Under the pieces are notes generated by a model. That model was not told the DNA's origin. It made no database searches and saw only the letters and a program-made list of their open reading frames with translations. The position numbers were made by a program, and so were the translations under genes. This document shows, piece by piece, positions 1-5,846 of a stretch of DNA of 5,846 bases; within the stretch, counting starts at the first letter, position 1; every line of letters starts with the position of its first letter. The stretch covers positions 1 through 5,846 of the forward strand of contig JALNVG010000158.1 in assembly GCA_023227685.1 (NCBI GenBank), in the 5' to 3' direction. This stretch comes from Bacteroidaceae bacterium (lineage in GTDB: Bacteria; Bacteroidota; Bacteroidia; Bacteroidales; Bacteroidaceae).

Positions 1-466
1 AAACATTGATGGTTGGCAATGGCGTCCTGATTTAATTTGGTTTGATAATCTGAATTCAGTGCGTTCCTGCAGTTACTACGTACAACAACTTTATTCTTTA
101 AACAGAGGCACAAATGTACTTCCACTCACAATGGATGAACAACCGGTAACCGGAGCAAAGGGGCAAAACGGACTTTTTGCAAGTGCTGTCTACGATAAAA
201 ACAGCCATAAAATTATTGTCAAAATAGTTAATACATCTGATGAGACACAGCCCTTGTCGCTTACCTTCAAGGGATTAAAGAAAAAAGTTACATTGGGCGA
301 TGGTAGTTGCACAATCTTCAATTCTCCTGATTTAGATGCGGATAATACCTTGGGACATCAGTTTGCCATCATACCGCAAACAAATGCTATTGCAATAAAA
401 AGTAACGTTCTTCAAACAAGCATCGGGAAAAGAACATTTGCTCTTTACTCCTTTGTTGAAAAATAA
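1..466 (+). CDS. Alpha-L-arabinofuranosidase (GH51 family), C-terminal fragment
   Basis: The reading frame is open from the left edge (first full codon at 2) to TAA at 464-466, giving the last 154 residues of a longer protein. The GTG at 59 lies inside this frame and is not the start, because convincing family sequence (DGWQWRPDLIWFDNL, then SYYVQQLYSLNRGTNVLPL) runs straight through it. These segments match the end of the catalytic barrel and the beta-sandwich C-terminal domain of GH51 alpha-L-arabinofuranosidases, which remove terminal arabinofuranosyl groups from arabinan, arabinoxylan and similar plant glycans. The two catalytic glutamates, and any signal peptide, would be upstream and cannot be judged here. 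The tail (NGLFASAVYDKNSHKIIVKIVN onward) has the alternating beta pattern expected of the C-terminal domain. The sequence shows no link to the downstream genes; a gap with its own promoter separates them. Family call is from recalled motifs; exact substrate is unknown. Confidence -1.
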   Translation, partial: NIDGWQWRPDLIWFDNLNSVRSCSYYVQQLYSLNRGTNVLPLTMDEQPVTGAKGQNGLFASAVYDKNSHKIIVKIVNTSDETQPLSLTFKGLKKKVTLGDGSCTIFNSPDLDADNTLGHQFAIIPQTNAIAIKSNVLQTSIGKRTFALYSFVEK

Positions 467-472
467 AAAAAA

Positions 473-487
473 GAGATTTTATATCTC
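473..487 (+). terminator. Weak hairpin after the arabinofuranosidase gene
   Basis: GAGAT (473-477) and ATCTC (483-487) form a 5-bp stem with a 5-nt loop, starting 7 nt after the TAA. It is flanked by an A-run on the left (465-472) and AT-rich sequence on the right. The stem is short and AT-rich and there is no long T-run after it, so it is a poor intrinsic terminator at best. Its position directly behind the stop codon is the only other support. Confidence -1.
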
Positions 488-573
488 AATATTTAACGAT
501 CAAGCCTAAAATAGTTAATACATCGTTTAAACTCATAAATCAAGTTATAAAACGCAATCAAAAGAATGCAAGA

Positions 574-604
574 TTTGGAAATTCAAAAAGAATACATACC
601 TTTG
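574..604 (+). promoter_or_regulatory. Bacteroidetes-type promoter (-33 TTTG / -7 TAnnTTTG)
   Basis: TTTG at 574-577 is followed by exactly 19 bases and then TACCTTTG at 597-604, which fits the Bacteroides primary sigma factor consensus TTTG-N19-TAnnTTTG in both boxes and in spacing. Transcription would be expected to begin a few bases after 604, around 608-612. The next gene starts more than 200 bases away and an intrinsic terminator lies at 648-676, so this promoter mainly serves a short RNA. Confidence -1.
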
Positions 605-609
605 CATCG

Positions 610-676
610 TGTTTTTCATAGTATTAGATTTTAGGTTAATAAAGATTGGCTGCTCGTGATGAGTCGCCTTTTTTTT
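610..676 (+). ncRNA. Putative short RNA (about 67 nt), promoter-to-terminator unit; Bacteroidales-1-like candidate
   Basis: The unit is bounded by the promoter at 574-604 and the terminator hairpin with T-run at 648-676. The 5' end is estimated, not measured. The body (about 610-647) is AU-rich, has no start codon with a meaningful ORF, and contains CATAGTATTAGATTTTAGG and TAATAAAGATTGG. From memory, closely similar text recurs in intergenic regions of Bacteroides genomes. The described organisation of the Bacteroidales-1 RNA motif (a Bacteroidetes promoter at one end, a terminator at the other) resembles what is seen here, but I cannot confirm membership. It could be a free-standing small RNA, or a prematurely terminated leader of the gene at 829. 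High confidence in a short terminated transcript, lower in the family name. Confidence -1.
648..676 (+). terminator. Intrinsic terminator of the short RNA
   Basis: GGC (648-650) pairs with GCC (666-668), and GCTC (652-655) with GAGT/GAG (661-664), around a GTGAT loop (656-660). One T/C mismatch (651/665) and a G-T wobble interrupt the stem. Eight T follow directly (669-676), the classic form of a rho-independent terminator. In its surroundings this is the only GC-richer stem. Readthrough would extend into the gene at 829, so it could also act as an attenuator. Confidence -1.
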
Positions 677-767
677 GCTTGTATATCAATTCAAATCACC
701 GAAAAAGAATCTTCTTTATGTCTCCGAAAAAAGTTTTATTTAGTTGCACAAAACAAGATTGTATGAA

Positions 768-804
768 TTTGCGGCGAAAATTTGAAGATAATTTTTTATC
801 TTTG
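768..804 (+). promoter_or_regulatory. Probable promoter of the GNAT-parE-coaD-S41 gene block
   Basis: TATCTTTG at 797-804 matches the Bacteroidetes -7 element TAnnTTTG and ends 24 nt before the ATG at 829, so the 5' leader would be about 20 nt. The nearest upstream TTTG (768-771) is 25 bases away, longer than the usual 19 or so, and no better -33 box is at the right distance. The -7 box lies within an inverted repeat, AAGATAA (785-791) and TTATCTT (796-802), spaced by four T. The -7 call is reasonable; strength and -33 identity are uncertain. Confidence -1.
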
Positions 805-828
805 TAAATTATATATAATTAAGAAACT

Positions 829-1962
829 ATGTCTGTTACAATAAAAAAAGTTGCTACAAAAAGTGAACTAAAGAAGTTTATTAGATTCAATTACAAATTG
901 TATAAGAACAATGCATATTCCGTACCCGACCTCTATGACGATATGCTCAATACCTTCAATAAGAAAAAAAACGCAGCTTTTGAATTCTGTGAATCTGATT
1001 ATTTTTTAGCTTATAAGAACAATAAACTGGTAGGACGTATAGCAGCCATAATCAACAAACGAGCTAATGAAACATGGAACAAAAAGAACGTAAGATTCGG
1101 ATGGATTGATTTCATCGATGACCTTGAAGTTTCTACAGCATTACTCAAGACTGTTGAAAATTGGGGTAAAGAAAGGGGAATGGATGCAATTCAAGGGCCA
1201 CTGGGATTCACCGATTTTGATGCAGAAGGCATGCTGATAGAAGGCTTTGACCAATTGAGCACGATGGCAACAACCTATAACTACCCTTATTACTCCAAAC
1301 ACATTGAGAAATTAGGATATGCAAAAGATGCCGACTGGGTAGAATATAAAATATATATTCCTGAACAAATACCCGAAAAGCATGAACGCATTACAGAGAT
1401 TGTAAAAAACAAATATGGCTTAAGGATCAAAAAATGTACTTCATCAAAAGAAATATCAAAAGAATACGGTCAGGCCATATTCAATTTAATGAATGAAGCT
1501 TATAGTCCACTTTATGGTTATTCTCCACTGTCACAAGGGCAAATCAAGCAATATATTAAAATGTATCTTCCTATCGTCGATTTACGCATGGTTCCGCTGA
1601 TTCTCAACTCTAAGAATGAACTGGTTGGCGTAGGCATCTCGATGCCTTCTTTATCTGTTGCCCTGCAAAAGTCGCACGGACGATTACTCCCATTAGGCTG
1701 GTATTACTTGTTAAAAGCTCTATTCTTCAAGAAAGCCAAAATGCTCGATCTTCTACTTGTAGCCGTCAAGCCGGAATATCAAAATAAAGGTGTAAATGCT
1801 TTACTCTTCTCAGACTTGATCCCTATTTATAGAAAGATGGGATTCGCTTATGCTGAGAGTAATCCGGAACTTGAGCTTAACGGCAAGGTTCAGGCGCAAT
1901 GGGATTATTTCAAATACGAACAACACAAAAGACGCCGGGCTTATATAAAAGAAATTAAGTAA
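829..1962 (+). CDS. GNAT-like acetyltransferase-fold protein, two-domain, substrate unknown
   Basis: 377 residues. ATG 829 is the first start after an in-frame TAA (820-822) and has an A-rich upstream context without a Shine-Dalgarno site, normal for Bacteroidetes. There is no signal peptide or clear membrane segment, so it is probably cytosolic. The protein appears to have two GNAT-fold halves. The N-terminal half (about 1-175) has YFLAYKNNKLVGRIAAIIN (59-77) and the block GPLGFTDFDAEGMLIEGF (123-140) followed by YNYPYYSKHIEKLGY (150-164), a pattern I recall from a widespread family annotated only as GNAT or hypothetical. The C-terminal half (about 195-377) has LVGVGISMPSLS (265-276) and LLLVAVKPEYQNKGVNALL (308-326). 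In the latter, QNKGVN (318-323) sits where the acetyl-CoA pyrophosphate-binding Q/RxxGxG/A loop belongs. GNAT enzymes transfer acyl groups from acyl-CoA to amines, but no substrate can be read from this sequence. It precedes parE by 19-37 nt and is probably co-transcribed with it. Fold call fairly sure, activity unproven. Confidence -1.
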   Translation: MSVTIKKVATKSELKKFIRFNYKLYKNNAYSVPDLYDDMLNTFNKKKNAAFEFCESDYFLAYKNNKLVGRIAAIINKRANETWNKKNVRFGWIDFIDDLEVSTALLKTVENWGKERGMDAIQGPLGFTDFDAEGMLIEGFDQLSTMATTYNYPYYSKHIEKLGYAKDADWVEYKIYIPEQIPEKHERITEIVKNKYGLRIKKCTSSKEISKEYGQAIFNLMNEAYSPLYGYSPLSQGQIKQYIKMYLPIVDLRMVPLILNSKNELVGVGISMPSLSVALQKSHGRLLPLGWYYLLKALFFKKAKMLDLLLVAVKPEYQNKGVNALLFSDLIPIYRKMGFAYAESNPELELNGKVQAQWDYFKYEQHKRRRAYIKEIK

Positions 1963-1999
1963 AATCTAAATCTAAAATAAATTGGCAACGAATAATGAA

Positions 2000-3850
2000 A
2001 TGGTAGAATATACCGACAATAATATCCGTCATCTGAGCGATATGGAGCACGTGCGAACACGTCCCGGAATGTATATTGGCAGACTGGGAGATGGTTCGCA
2101 TGCCGAAGACGGAATTTATGTGCTTCTCAAAGAAGTAATTGATAATTGCGTTGATGAATTTAAGATGAGTGTAGGAACGAATACCGGAAAAAAGATTGAA
2201 ATCAATATTGAAAATAATCTCAGTGTCAGCGTTCGCGACTATGGTCGAGGCATTCCGCAAGGAAAATTAATAGAATCCGTCAGTGTACTTAATACCGGCG
2301 GTAAATACGACAGCAAGGCTTTCAAAAAAAGCGTAGGATTAAATGGCGTAGGTCTGAAAGCCGTCAATGCGCTAAGTTCGCGCTTTGAAGTCAGTAGCTA
2401 CCGTGAAGGGAAAGTTCGCACAGCTATTTTCTCAAAAGGCCAATTATTAACCGACGAAACACATGACTCCACCGAAAGCAATGGAACTTATGTTTTTTTC
2501 ATCCCCGATAACACCCTGTTTCTGAACTACAACTTTCATTCGGAATTCATCGAGACTATGCTTCGCAACTATACTTACCTGAATACAGGTATGGCCATGA
2601 TTTACAATGGGCAGCGCATCATTTCGCGCAACGGTCTAGAAGATTTGTTAAATGATAACATGACTTCAACAGGATTGTACCCCATCATTCACCTTATCGG
2701 CGAAGATATCGAAATAGCTTTTACACATACCAATCAATATGGCGAAGAATATTATTCTTTTGTCAACGGTCAGCATACCTCACAAGGAGGCACCCATCAA
2801 AGTGCTTTTAAAGAGCATTTGGCACGTATAATAAAAGATTTCTTCAACAAAAATTTCGATTTTTCAGATATACGCAACGGACTTGTCGGTGCTATTGCGA
2901 TAAATGTTGAAGAACCGATGTTCGAGAGTCAAACCAAAATCAAGTTAGGCTCCACTAATATGTCTCCCAACGGCATATCAGTCAATAAGTTTATTGGCGA
3001 TTTTATCAAACAAGAAGTGGATAATTTCTTACATAAGCATCTCGAGATTACAGACGTTATGCTTCAAAAGATTCAAGATTCAGAGCGGGAACGCAAAGCT
3101 ATAGCCGGCGTTACCAAACTGGCACGTGACAGGGCAAAAAAAGCCAATCTACACAACCGCAAACTACGTGACTGCCGTTTCCATCTTAATGATGAAAAAG
3201 CTGACGAACGTTCCGAAGAATCATGTATCTTTATTACTGAGGGCGATTCTGCCAGCGGTTCCATCACGAAAAGCCGCGATGTCAACACGCAGGCAGTTTT
3301 CAGTTTGAGGGGAAAACCTCTCAACTCTTACGGACTGACAAAAAAAGTAGTTTATGAAAATGAGGAATTCAACCTTCTTCAGGCAGCTTTAAATATTGAA
3401 GACGGCATTGACAGCTTACGATACAACAAGGTTATTGTAGCTACTGATGCAGATGTTGACGGCATGCATATCCGTCTACTTCTCATTACGTTTTTCCTTC
3501 AATTCTTCCCTGATTTAATCAAAAAAGGACATATATTTATCTTGCAGACACCACTTTTCCGCATACGTAACAAGAAAAAAACTTCTTATTGTTATTCGGA
3601 CGAAGAACGAAAAAATGCCATTCGAGAATTAGGACCAAATCCTGAGATTACAAGATTCAAGGGTCTTGGAGAAATTTCTCCCGATGAATTTAAATATTTC
3701 ATAGGCAAAGATATACGTCTGGAAGAAGTTACCCTGCGCAAAACCGATGCCGTAAATGATTTGCTCAGCTTCTATATGGGCAAGAACACAATGGAACGAC
3801 AGGAGTTCATTATTAACAACCTTGTAGTTGAAGAAGACCAAGCATCATGA
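2000..3850 (+). CDS. parE: DNA topoisomerase IV subunit B (ParE), ATPase/TOPRIM subunit
   Basis: 616 residues from ATG 2000; TTG 1982 is an alternative in-frame start adding six residues, and TAA 1973-1975 blocks anything longer. With ParC it forms topoisomerase IV, which uses ATP to decatenate daughter chromosomes and relax DNA. Numbered from ATG 2000, the GHKL ATPase region shows EVIDNCVDE (45-53; E45 likely catalytic, N49 magnesium-binding), DYGRGIP (80-86), NTGGKYD (98-104) and SVGLNGVG (111-118). The transducer domain carries QTKIKLG (311-317) with the ATP-contacting lysine. TOPRIM shows EGDSASG (414-420; E414), SLRGKPLNSYGL (435-446) and DADVDG (483-488; metal-binding D483, D485, D487), then FKGLGE (553-558). 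The size is close to E. coli ParE (630) and there is no long TOPRIM insertion as in E. coli GyrB. I call it ParE rather than a second GyrB from overall resemblance to Bacteroides ParE; parC is not in the window. It overlaps coaD by 4 nt (ATGA). Confidence -1.
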   Translation: MVEYTDNNIRHLSDMEHVRTRPGMYIGRLGDGSHAEDGIYVLLKEVIDNCVDEFKMSVGTNTGKKIEINIENNLSVSVRDYGRGIPQGKLIESVSVLNTGGKYDSKAFKKSVGLNGVGLKAVNALSSRFEVSSYREGKVRTAIFSKGQLLTDETHDSTESNGTYVFFIPDNTLFLNYNFHSEFIETMLRNYTYLNTGMAMIYNGQRIISRNGLEDLLNDNMTSTGLYPIIHLIGEDIEIAFTHTNQYGEEYYSFVNGQHTSQGGTHQSAFKEHLARIIKDFFNKNFDFSDIRNGLVGAIAINVEEPMFESQTKIKLGSTNMSPNGISVNKFIGDFIKQEVDNFLHKHLEITDVMLQKIQDSERERKAIAGVTKLARDRAKKANLHNRKLRDCRFHLNDEKADERSEESCIFITEGDSASGSITKSRDVNTQAVFSLRGKPLNSYGLTKKVVYENEEFNLLQAALNIEDGIDSLRYNKVIVATDADVDGMHIRLLLITFFLQFFPDLIKKGHIFILQTPLFRIRNKKKTSYCYSDEERKNAIRELGPNPEITRFKGLGEISPDEFKYFIGKDIRLEEVTLRKTDAVNDLLSFYMGKNTMERQEFIINNLVVEEDQAS

Positions 3851-4317
3851 AAAGAGGTATATTTCCCGGAACATTTGACCCTTTCACTATCGGACATCAA
3901 GCCATCGTTGCCCGTGCATTATCATTAATAGACGAACTCGTAATCGGCGTTGGAATTAATGAAAGCAAAAAAAATATTTTCTCCATTGATGACAGAGTAG
4001 AAATGATTAAAGAACTTTACCGTAATAATCCAAGGATACAGGTTCTTCCATATCAAGGACTAACAATCGATTTCGCCCGACAAATCAACTCTCGTTTTAT
4101 TATAAGAGGTGTCCGCAACGTAGCAGACTTTGAATATGAAAAAATGATAGCTGAGATAAACCGTAAACTAGGACAACTCGAGACCATCTTTCTCTTTTCG
4201 GAACCGGAATTGGCTTACATCAGCTCATCAATGGTTCGCGAACTACTTTTTTTCAAAAAAGACATTAGCTCATTTATTCCCAAAGAGATAAATATTAGCA
4301 ATAAATTAAAAAAATGA
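3847..4317 (+). CDS. coaD: Phosphopantetheine adenylyltransferase (CoaD)
   Basis: 156 residues, a normal full length for bacterial CoaD (about 160). It catalyses the penultimate step of coenzyme A synthesis in the cytosol: 4'-phosphopantetheine plus ATP gives dephospho-CoA and pyrophosphate. Family signatures are clear. PGTFDPFTIGH (7-17) contains the nucleotidyltransferase T/HxGH motif (T14-H17). ESKKNIF (39-45) carries the phosphopantetheine/ATP-binding lysine region. IRGVRNVADFEYE (86-98) holds R87 and R90, equivalent to E. coli R88 and R91. ISSSMVRE (125-132) is the ATP-binding ISSS/T motif near the C-terminus. The ATG at 3847 overlaps the parE TGA (3848-3850), and its own TGA (4315-4317) overlaps the next ATG (4314), so it is translationally embedded between both neighbours. 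The start is fixed by the KRGIFPGTF N-terminus, which needs no residues upstream. Functional call is secure. Confidence -1.
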   Translation: MKRGIFPGTFDPFTIGHQAIVARALSLIDELVIGVGINESKKNIFSIDDRVEMIKELYRNNPRIQVLPYQGLTIDFARQINSRFIIRGVRNVADFEYEKMIAEINRKLGQLETIFLFSEPELAYISSSMVRELLFFKKDISSFIPKEINISNKLKK

Positions 4318-5846
4318 AAAGAATATCCGTTATTACATTATTAATATGTTTGTGCTTTATGGGCACTCAGGCTCAAAGTATCGGAAGCAACGCTTTGCGC
4401 AAATTGCAATTGGCTGAATTTGCAATCTCTAAATTTTACGTCGATAAAGTGGATGAAAATAAAATGGTTGACCAAGCTATCATTGAAATGTTAGCTCAAC
4501 TCGACCCGCATTCTACATATGCCAATCCACAGGAAGTTAAAGACATGAATGAATCATTACAAGGTAATTTTGACGGTATAGGCGTACAATTTCAAATGGT
4601 TGAAGATACGCTGTTGGTGATCCAACCGGTCAGTAATGGTCCTTCCGAAAAAATAGGTATACTCGCCGGTGACCGTATCATTAATGTTAATGACACCGTG
4701 ATAGCGGGCGTAAAAATGAGTACTCCTAATATAATGAAACACCTTCGTGGACCAAAAGGCACCAAAGCACGACTCACAATCATACGGCGCGGTGTTAAAT
4801 CACCTTTGACATTCACTGTAAAACGTGATGAAATTCCAATTCACAGTTTAGACGCAGCCTATATGATTGCTCCTAAAACCGGATATATCCGTATCAGCAG
4901 TTTCGGCGCAACCACTGCCAAAGAATTTAAAGAAGCACTGCTAAAATTACAAGCGATGAAAATGAATAATCTTATTCTTGACTTGCAAGGCAACGGAGGC
5001 GGATATTTAAATGCAGCTATCGACGTAGCCAACGAATTTCTTGAAGCTAAAGATATGATTGTTTATACCAAAGGCCGATCAACTCCAAACAGTGAATTTA
5101 GAGCCAAAGGAGACGGAATATTTCAGAGGGGACGGCTTATTGTTCTAATTGACGAATACACAGCATCAGCAAGCGAAATCGTAACGGGATCAGTTCAAGA
5201 TTGGGACCGTGGTGTTGTAATAGGACGCCGTTCTTTTGGTAAAGGTCTCGTTCAACGCCCAATAGACTTACCCGACGGCTCTATGATTCGTCTCACTATT
5301 GCCAGATACTACACACCGGCAGGAAGATGCATCCAAAAGCCTTATCACAGTACAGCAGACGAAGCTCTTTCGAACAAAAAAGGAAATTCCGGAGATGATA
5401 ATATAAAAGCCTATTCGGAAGATTTAATCAATCGTTATAATCGTGGAGAAATGAATAGTGCAGACAGCATTCACTTCCCCGATTCTCTAAAATGCTATAC
5501 TAAACTTCTAAAGCGTACGGTATACAGTGGCGGTGGTATCATGCCCGATTATTTTGTGCCCATAGATACAACATATTACTCCGATTATTACCGCAACCTT
5601 TTAGCTCAGGGAATAGTTATCAGTTCAGTAACAAAATATATTGAGAGCCACCGTAAAGAATTAGCCAATAGCTATAAAACTTTTGAAGATTTCAAAAAGC
5701 ATTTTGAGGTGGGCGATGACATTCTTTCACAACTTCGAAATTCGACAGTAAAATTTGACGAAAAGCAATATCAGACTTCCTTACCTCTTATTAAAATTCA
5801 ATTGAAAGCACTCATAGCCCGCGACTTATGGAACATGGACGAATAC
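4314..5846 (+). CDS. Secreted S41 C-terminal processing peptidase with PDZ domain, partial (3' end missing)
   Basis: ATG 4314 opens a frame without a stop to the window edge, giving 511 residues; family members in Bacteroides are, as I recall, slightly longer, so only a short tail is missing. Residues 1-20 form a signal peptide: KR, a hydrophobic ISVITLLICLCFMG core, and a likely signal peptidase I cut after TQA (20). The mature protein would act in the periplasm or envelope. A helical N-terminal part contains LAQLDPHSTYANPQE (60-74). A PDZ domain spans about 85-172, with FDGIGVQF (86-93) and GILAGDRIINVND (115-127). The S41 core includes GYIRISSFG (190-198), LILDLQGNGGGYL (220-232), TASASEIV (283-290) and FGKGLVQ (308-314). 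By the spacing known for Prc and D1P, S285 is the nucleophile, K310 the general base (25 residues later) and Q314 the supporting residue. Such proteases trim or degrade envelope proteins from the C-terminus. Its ATG overlaps the coaD stop (ATGA). It resembles CtpA/Prc-type enzymes; the exact target is unknown. Confidence -1.
   Translation, partial: MKRISVITLLICLCFMGTQAQSIGSNALRKLQLAEFAISKFYVDKVDENKMVDQAIIEMLAQLDPHSTYANPQEVKDMNESLQGNFDGIGVQFQMVEDTLLVIQPVSNGPSEKIGILAGDRIINVNDTVIAGVKMSTPNIMKHLRGPKGTKARLTIIRRGVKSPLTFTVKRDEIPIHSLDAAYMIAPKTGYIRISSFGATTAKEFKEALLKLQAMKMNNLILDLQGNGGGYLNAAIDVANEFLEAKDMIVYTKGRSTPNSEFRAKGDGIFQRGRLIVLIDEYTASASEIVTGSVQDWDRGVVIGRRSFGKGLVQRPIDLPDGSMIRLTIARYYTPAGRCIQKPYHSTADEALSNKKGNSGDDNIKAYSEDLINRYNRGEMNSADSIHFPDSLKCYTKLLKRTVYSGGGIMPDYFVPIDTTYYSDYYRNLLAQGIVISSVTKYIESHRKELANSYKTFEDFKKHFEVGDDILSQLRNSTVKFDEKQYQTSLPLIKIQLKALIARDLWNMDEY

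Larger units (their letters stand above)
467..828. other. Intergenic region with a small transcription unit; no protein gene
   Basis: No convincing coding sequence is present on either strand in these 362 bases. The region holds a weak hairpin (473-487), a Bacteroidetes-type promoter (574-604), a short putative RNA ending in a hairpin plus T-run (about 610-676), and a second TAnnTTTG element inside an inverted repeat (785-804). The stretches 488-573 and 677-784 are AT-rich. In them I see only minor items: a 17-bp word at 508-524 also found at 221-237, an AAAGAA/TTCTTT inverted repeat at 704-717, and CCGAAAAA at 699-706 and 724-731. Confidence -1.

Noticed and set aside
59..466. Separate 135-residue gene starting at GTG 59
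   Set aside because: The frame is open upstream to the window edge and encodes GH51-like sequence (DGWQWRPDLIWFDNL) directly before it, so this is the tail of a longer gene.
704..717. AAAGAA/TTCTTT inverted repeat as a terminator or operator
   Set aside because: The stem is AT-only apart from one pair, has a 2-nt loop and no T-run after it; this is expected by chance in such AT-rich sequence.
1955..2260. Minus-strand ORF of 101 residues over the start of parE
   Set aside because: It lies opposite strongly conserved ParE ATPase sequence, resembles no known family, and has no promoter or separate context.
3073..3324. Overlapping ORFs on both strands (minus 3073-3324 and plus 3126-3308) inside parE
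   Set aside because: Both are out-of-frame shadows of the conserved TOPRIM region, with low-complexity basic or serine-rich translations.
3629..3841. Minus-strand ORF of 70 residues at the parE 3' end
   Set aside because: It is antisense to the conserved FKGLGE region of ParE and shows no recognisable features.
4557..4816. Minus-strand ORFs of 61 and 74 residues within the S41 protease gene
   Set aside because: They overlap each other and lie opposite the PDZ-coding sequence, which is clearly the real frame.
1..5846. Mobile element, CRISPR array, tRNA/rRNA or defence system
   Set aside because: I found no spaced repeat array, transposase or integrase motifs, terminal inverted repeats, cloverleaf or rRNA-like sequence. 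The genes are ordinary housekeeping or carbohydrate-metabolism types.

Overview
The window reads as Bacteroidales chromosome, most likely Bacteroides or a near relative. Three things point there: low-to-moderate GC with A-rich start contexts and no obvious Shine-Dalgarno sites, a promoter of the Bacteroidetes type (TTTG, 19-bp spacer, TAnnTTTG), and protein sequences that look Bacteroides-like (GH51 arabinofuranosidase tail, ParE with an EGDSASG TOPRIM motif, secreted PDZ-S41 protease). All supported genes lie on the + strand.

Layout. Positions 1-466 hold the C-terminal end of a GH51-type alpha-L-arabinofuranosidase whose catalytic part lies upstream. Positions 467-828 form a 362-bp gap without a protein gene. 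It is not empty: a near-consensus promoter (574-604) is followed about 45 nt after its expected start by a GC-containing hairpin and a run of eight T (648-676). Together they define a short transcript of about 67 nt, a small RNA or a terminated leader. A second TAnnTTTG element (797-804), set in an inverted repeat, sits 24 nt before the next gene.

From 829 to the right edge four genes are packed tightly: a two-domain GNAT-like protein of unknown substrate (829-1962), topoisomerase IV subunit B parE (2000 or 1982 to 3850), phosphopantetheine adenylyltransferase coaD (3847-4317), and a secreted S41 C-terminal processing peptidase with a PDZ domain (4314 to beyond 5846, open at the edge). parE/coaD and coaD/S41 each overlap by an ATGA, so translation is probably coupled. 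No promoter-like element or terminator is seen inside this block, so it is probably one operon read from near 797-804, possibly also from readthrough of the small terminated transcript.

The proteins share no single pathway: DNA decatenation, coenzyme A synthesis and envelope proteolysis are housekeeping functions that appear to be co-expressed. The item most worth pursuing is the short promoter-hairpin transcription unit at about 574-676. It looks to me like a recurring Bacteroidales intergenic RNA element rather than something entirely new. The rest of the window is mostly ordinary core genome.
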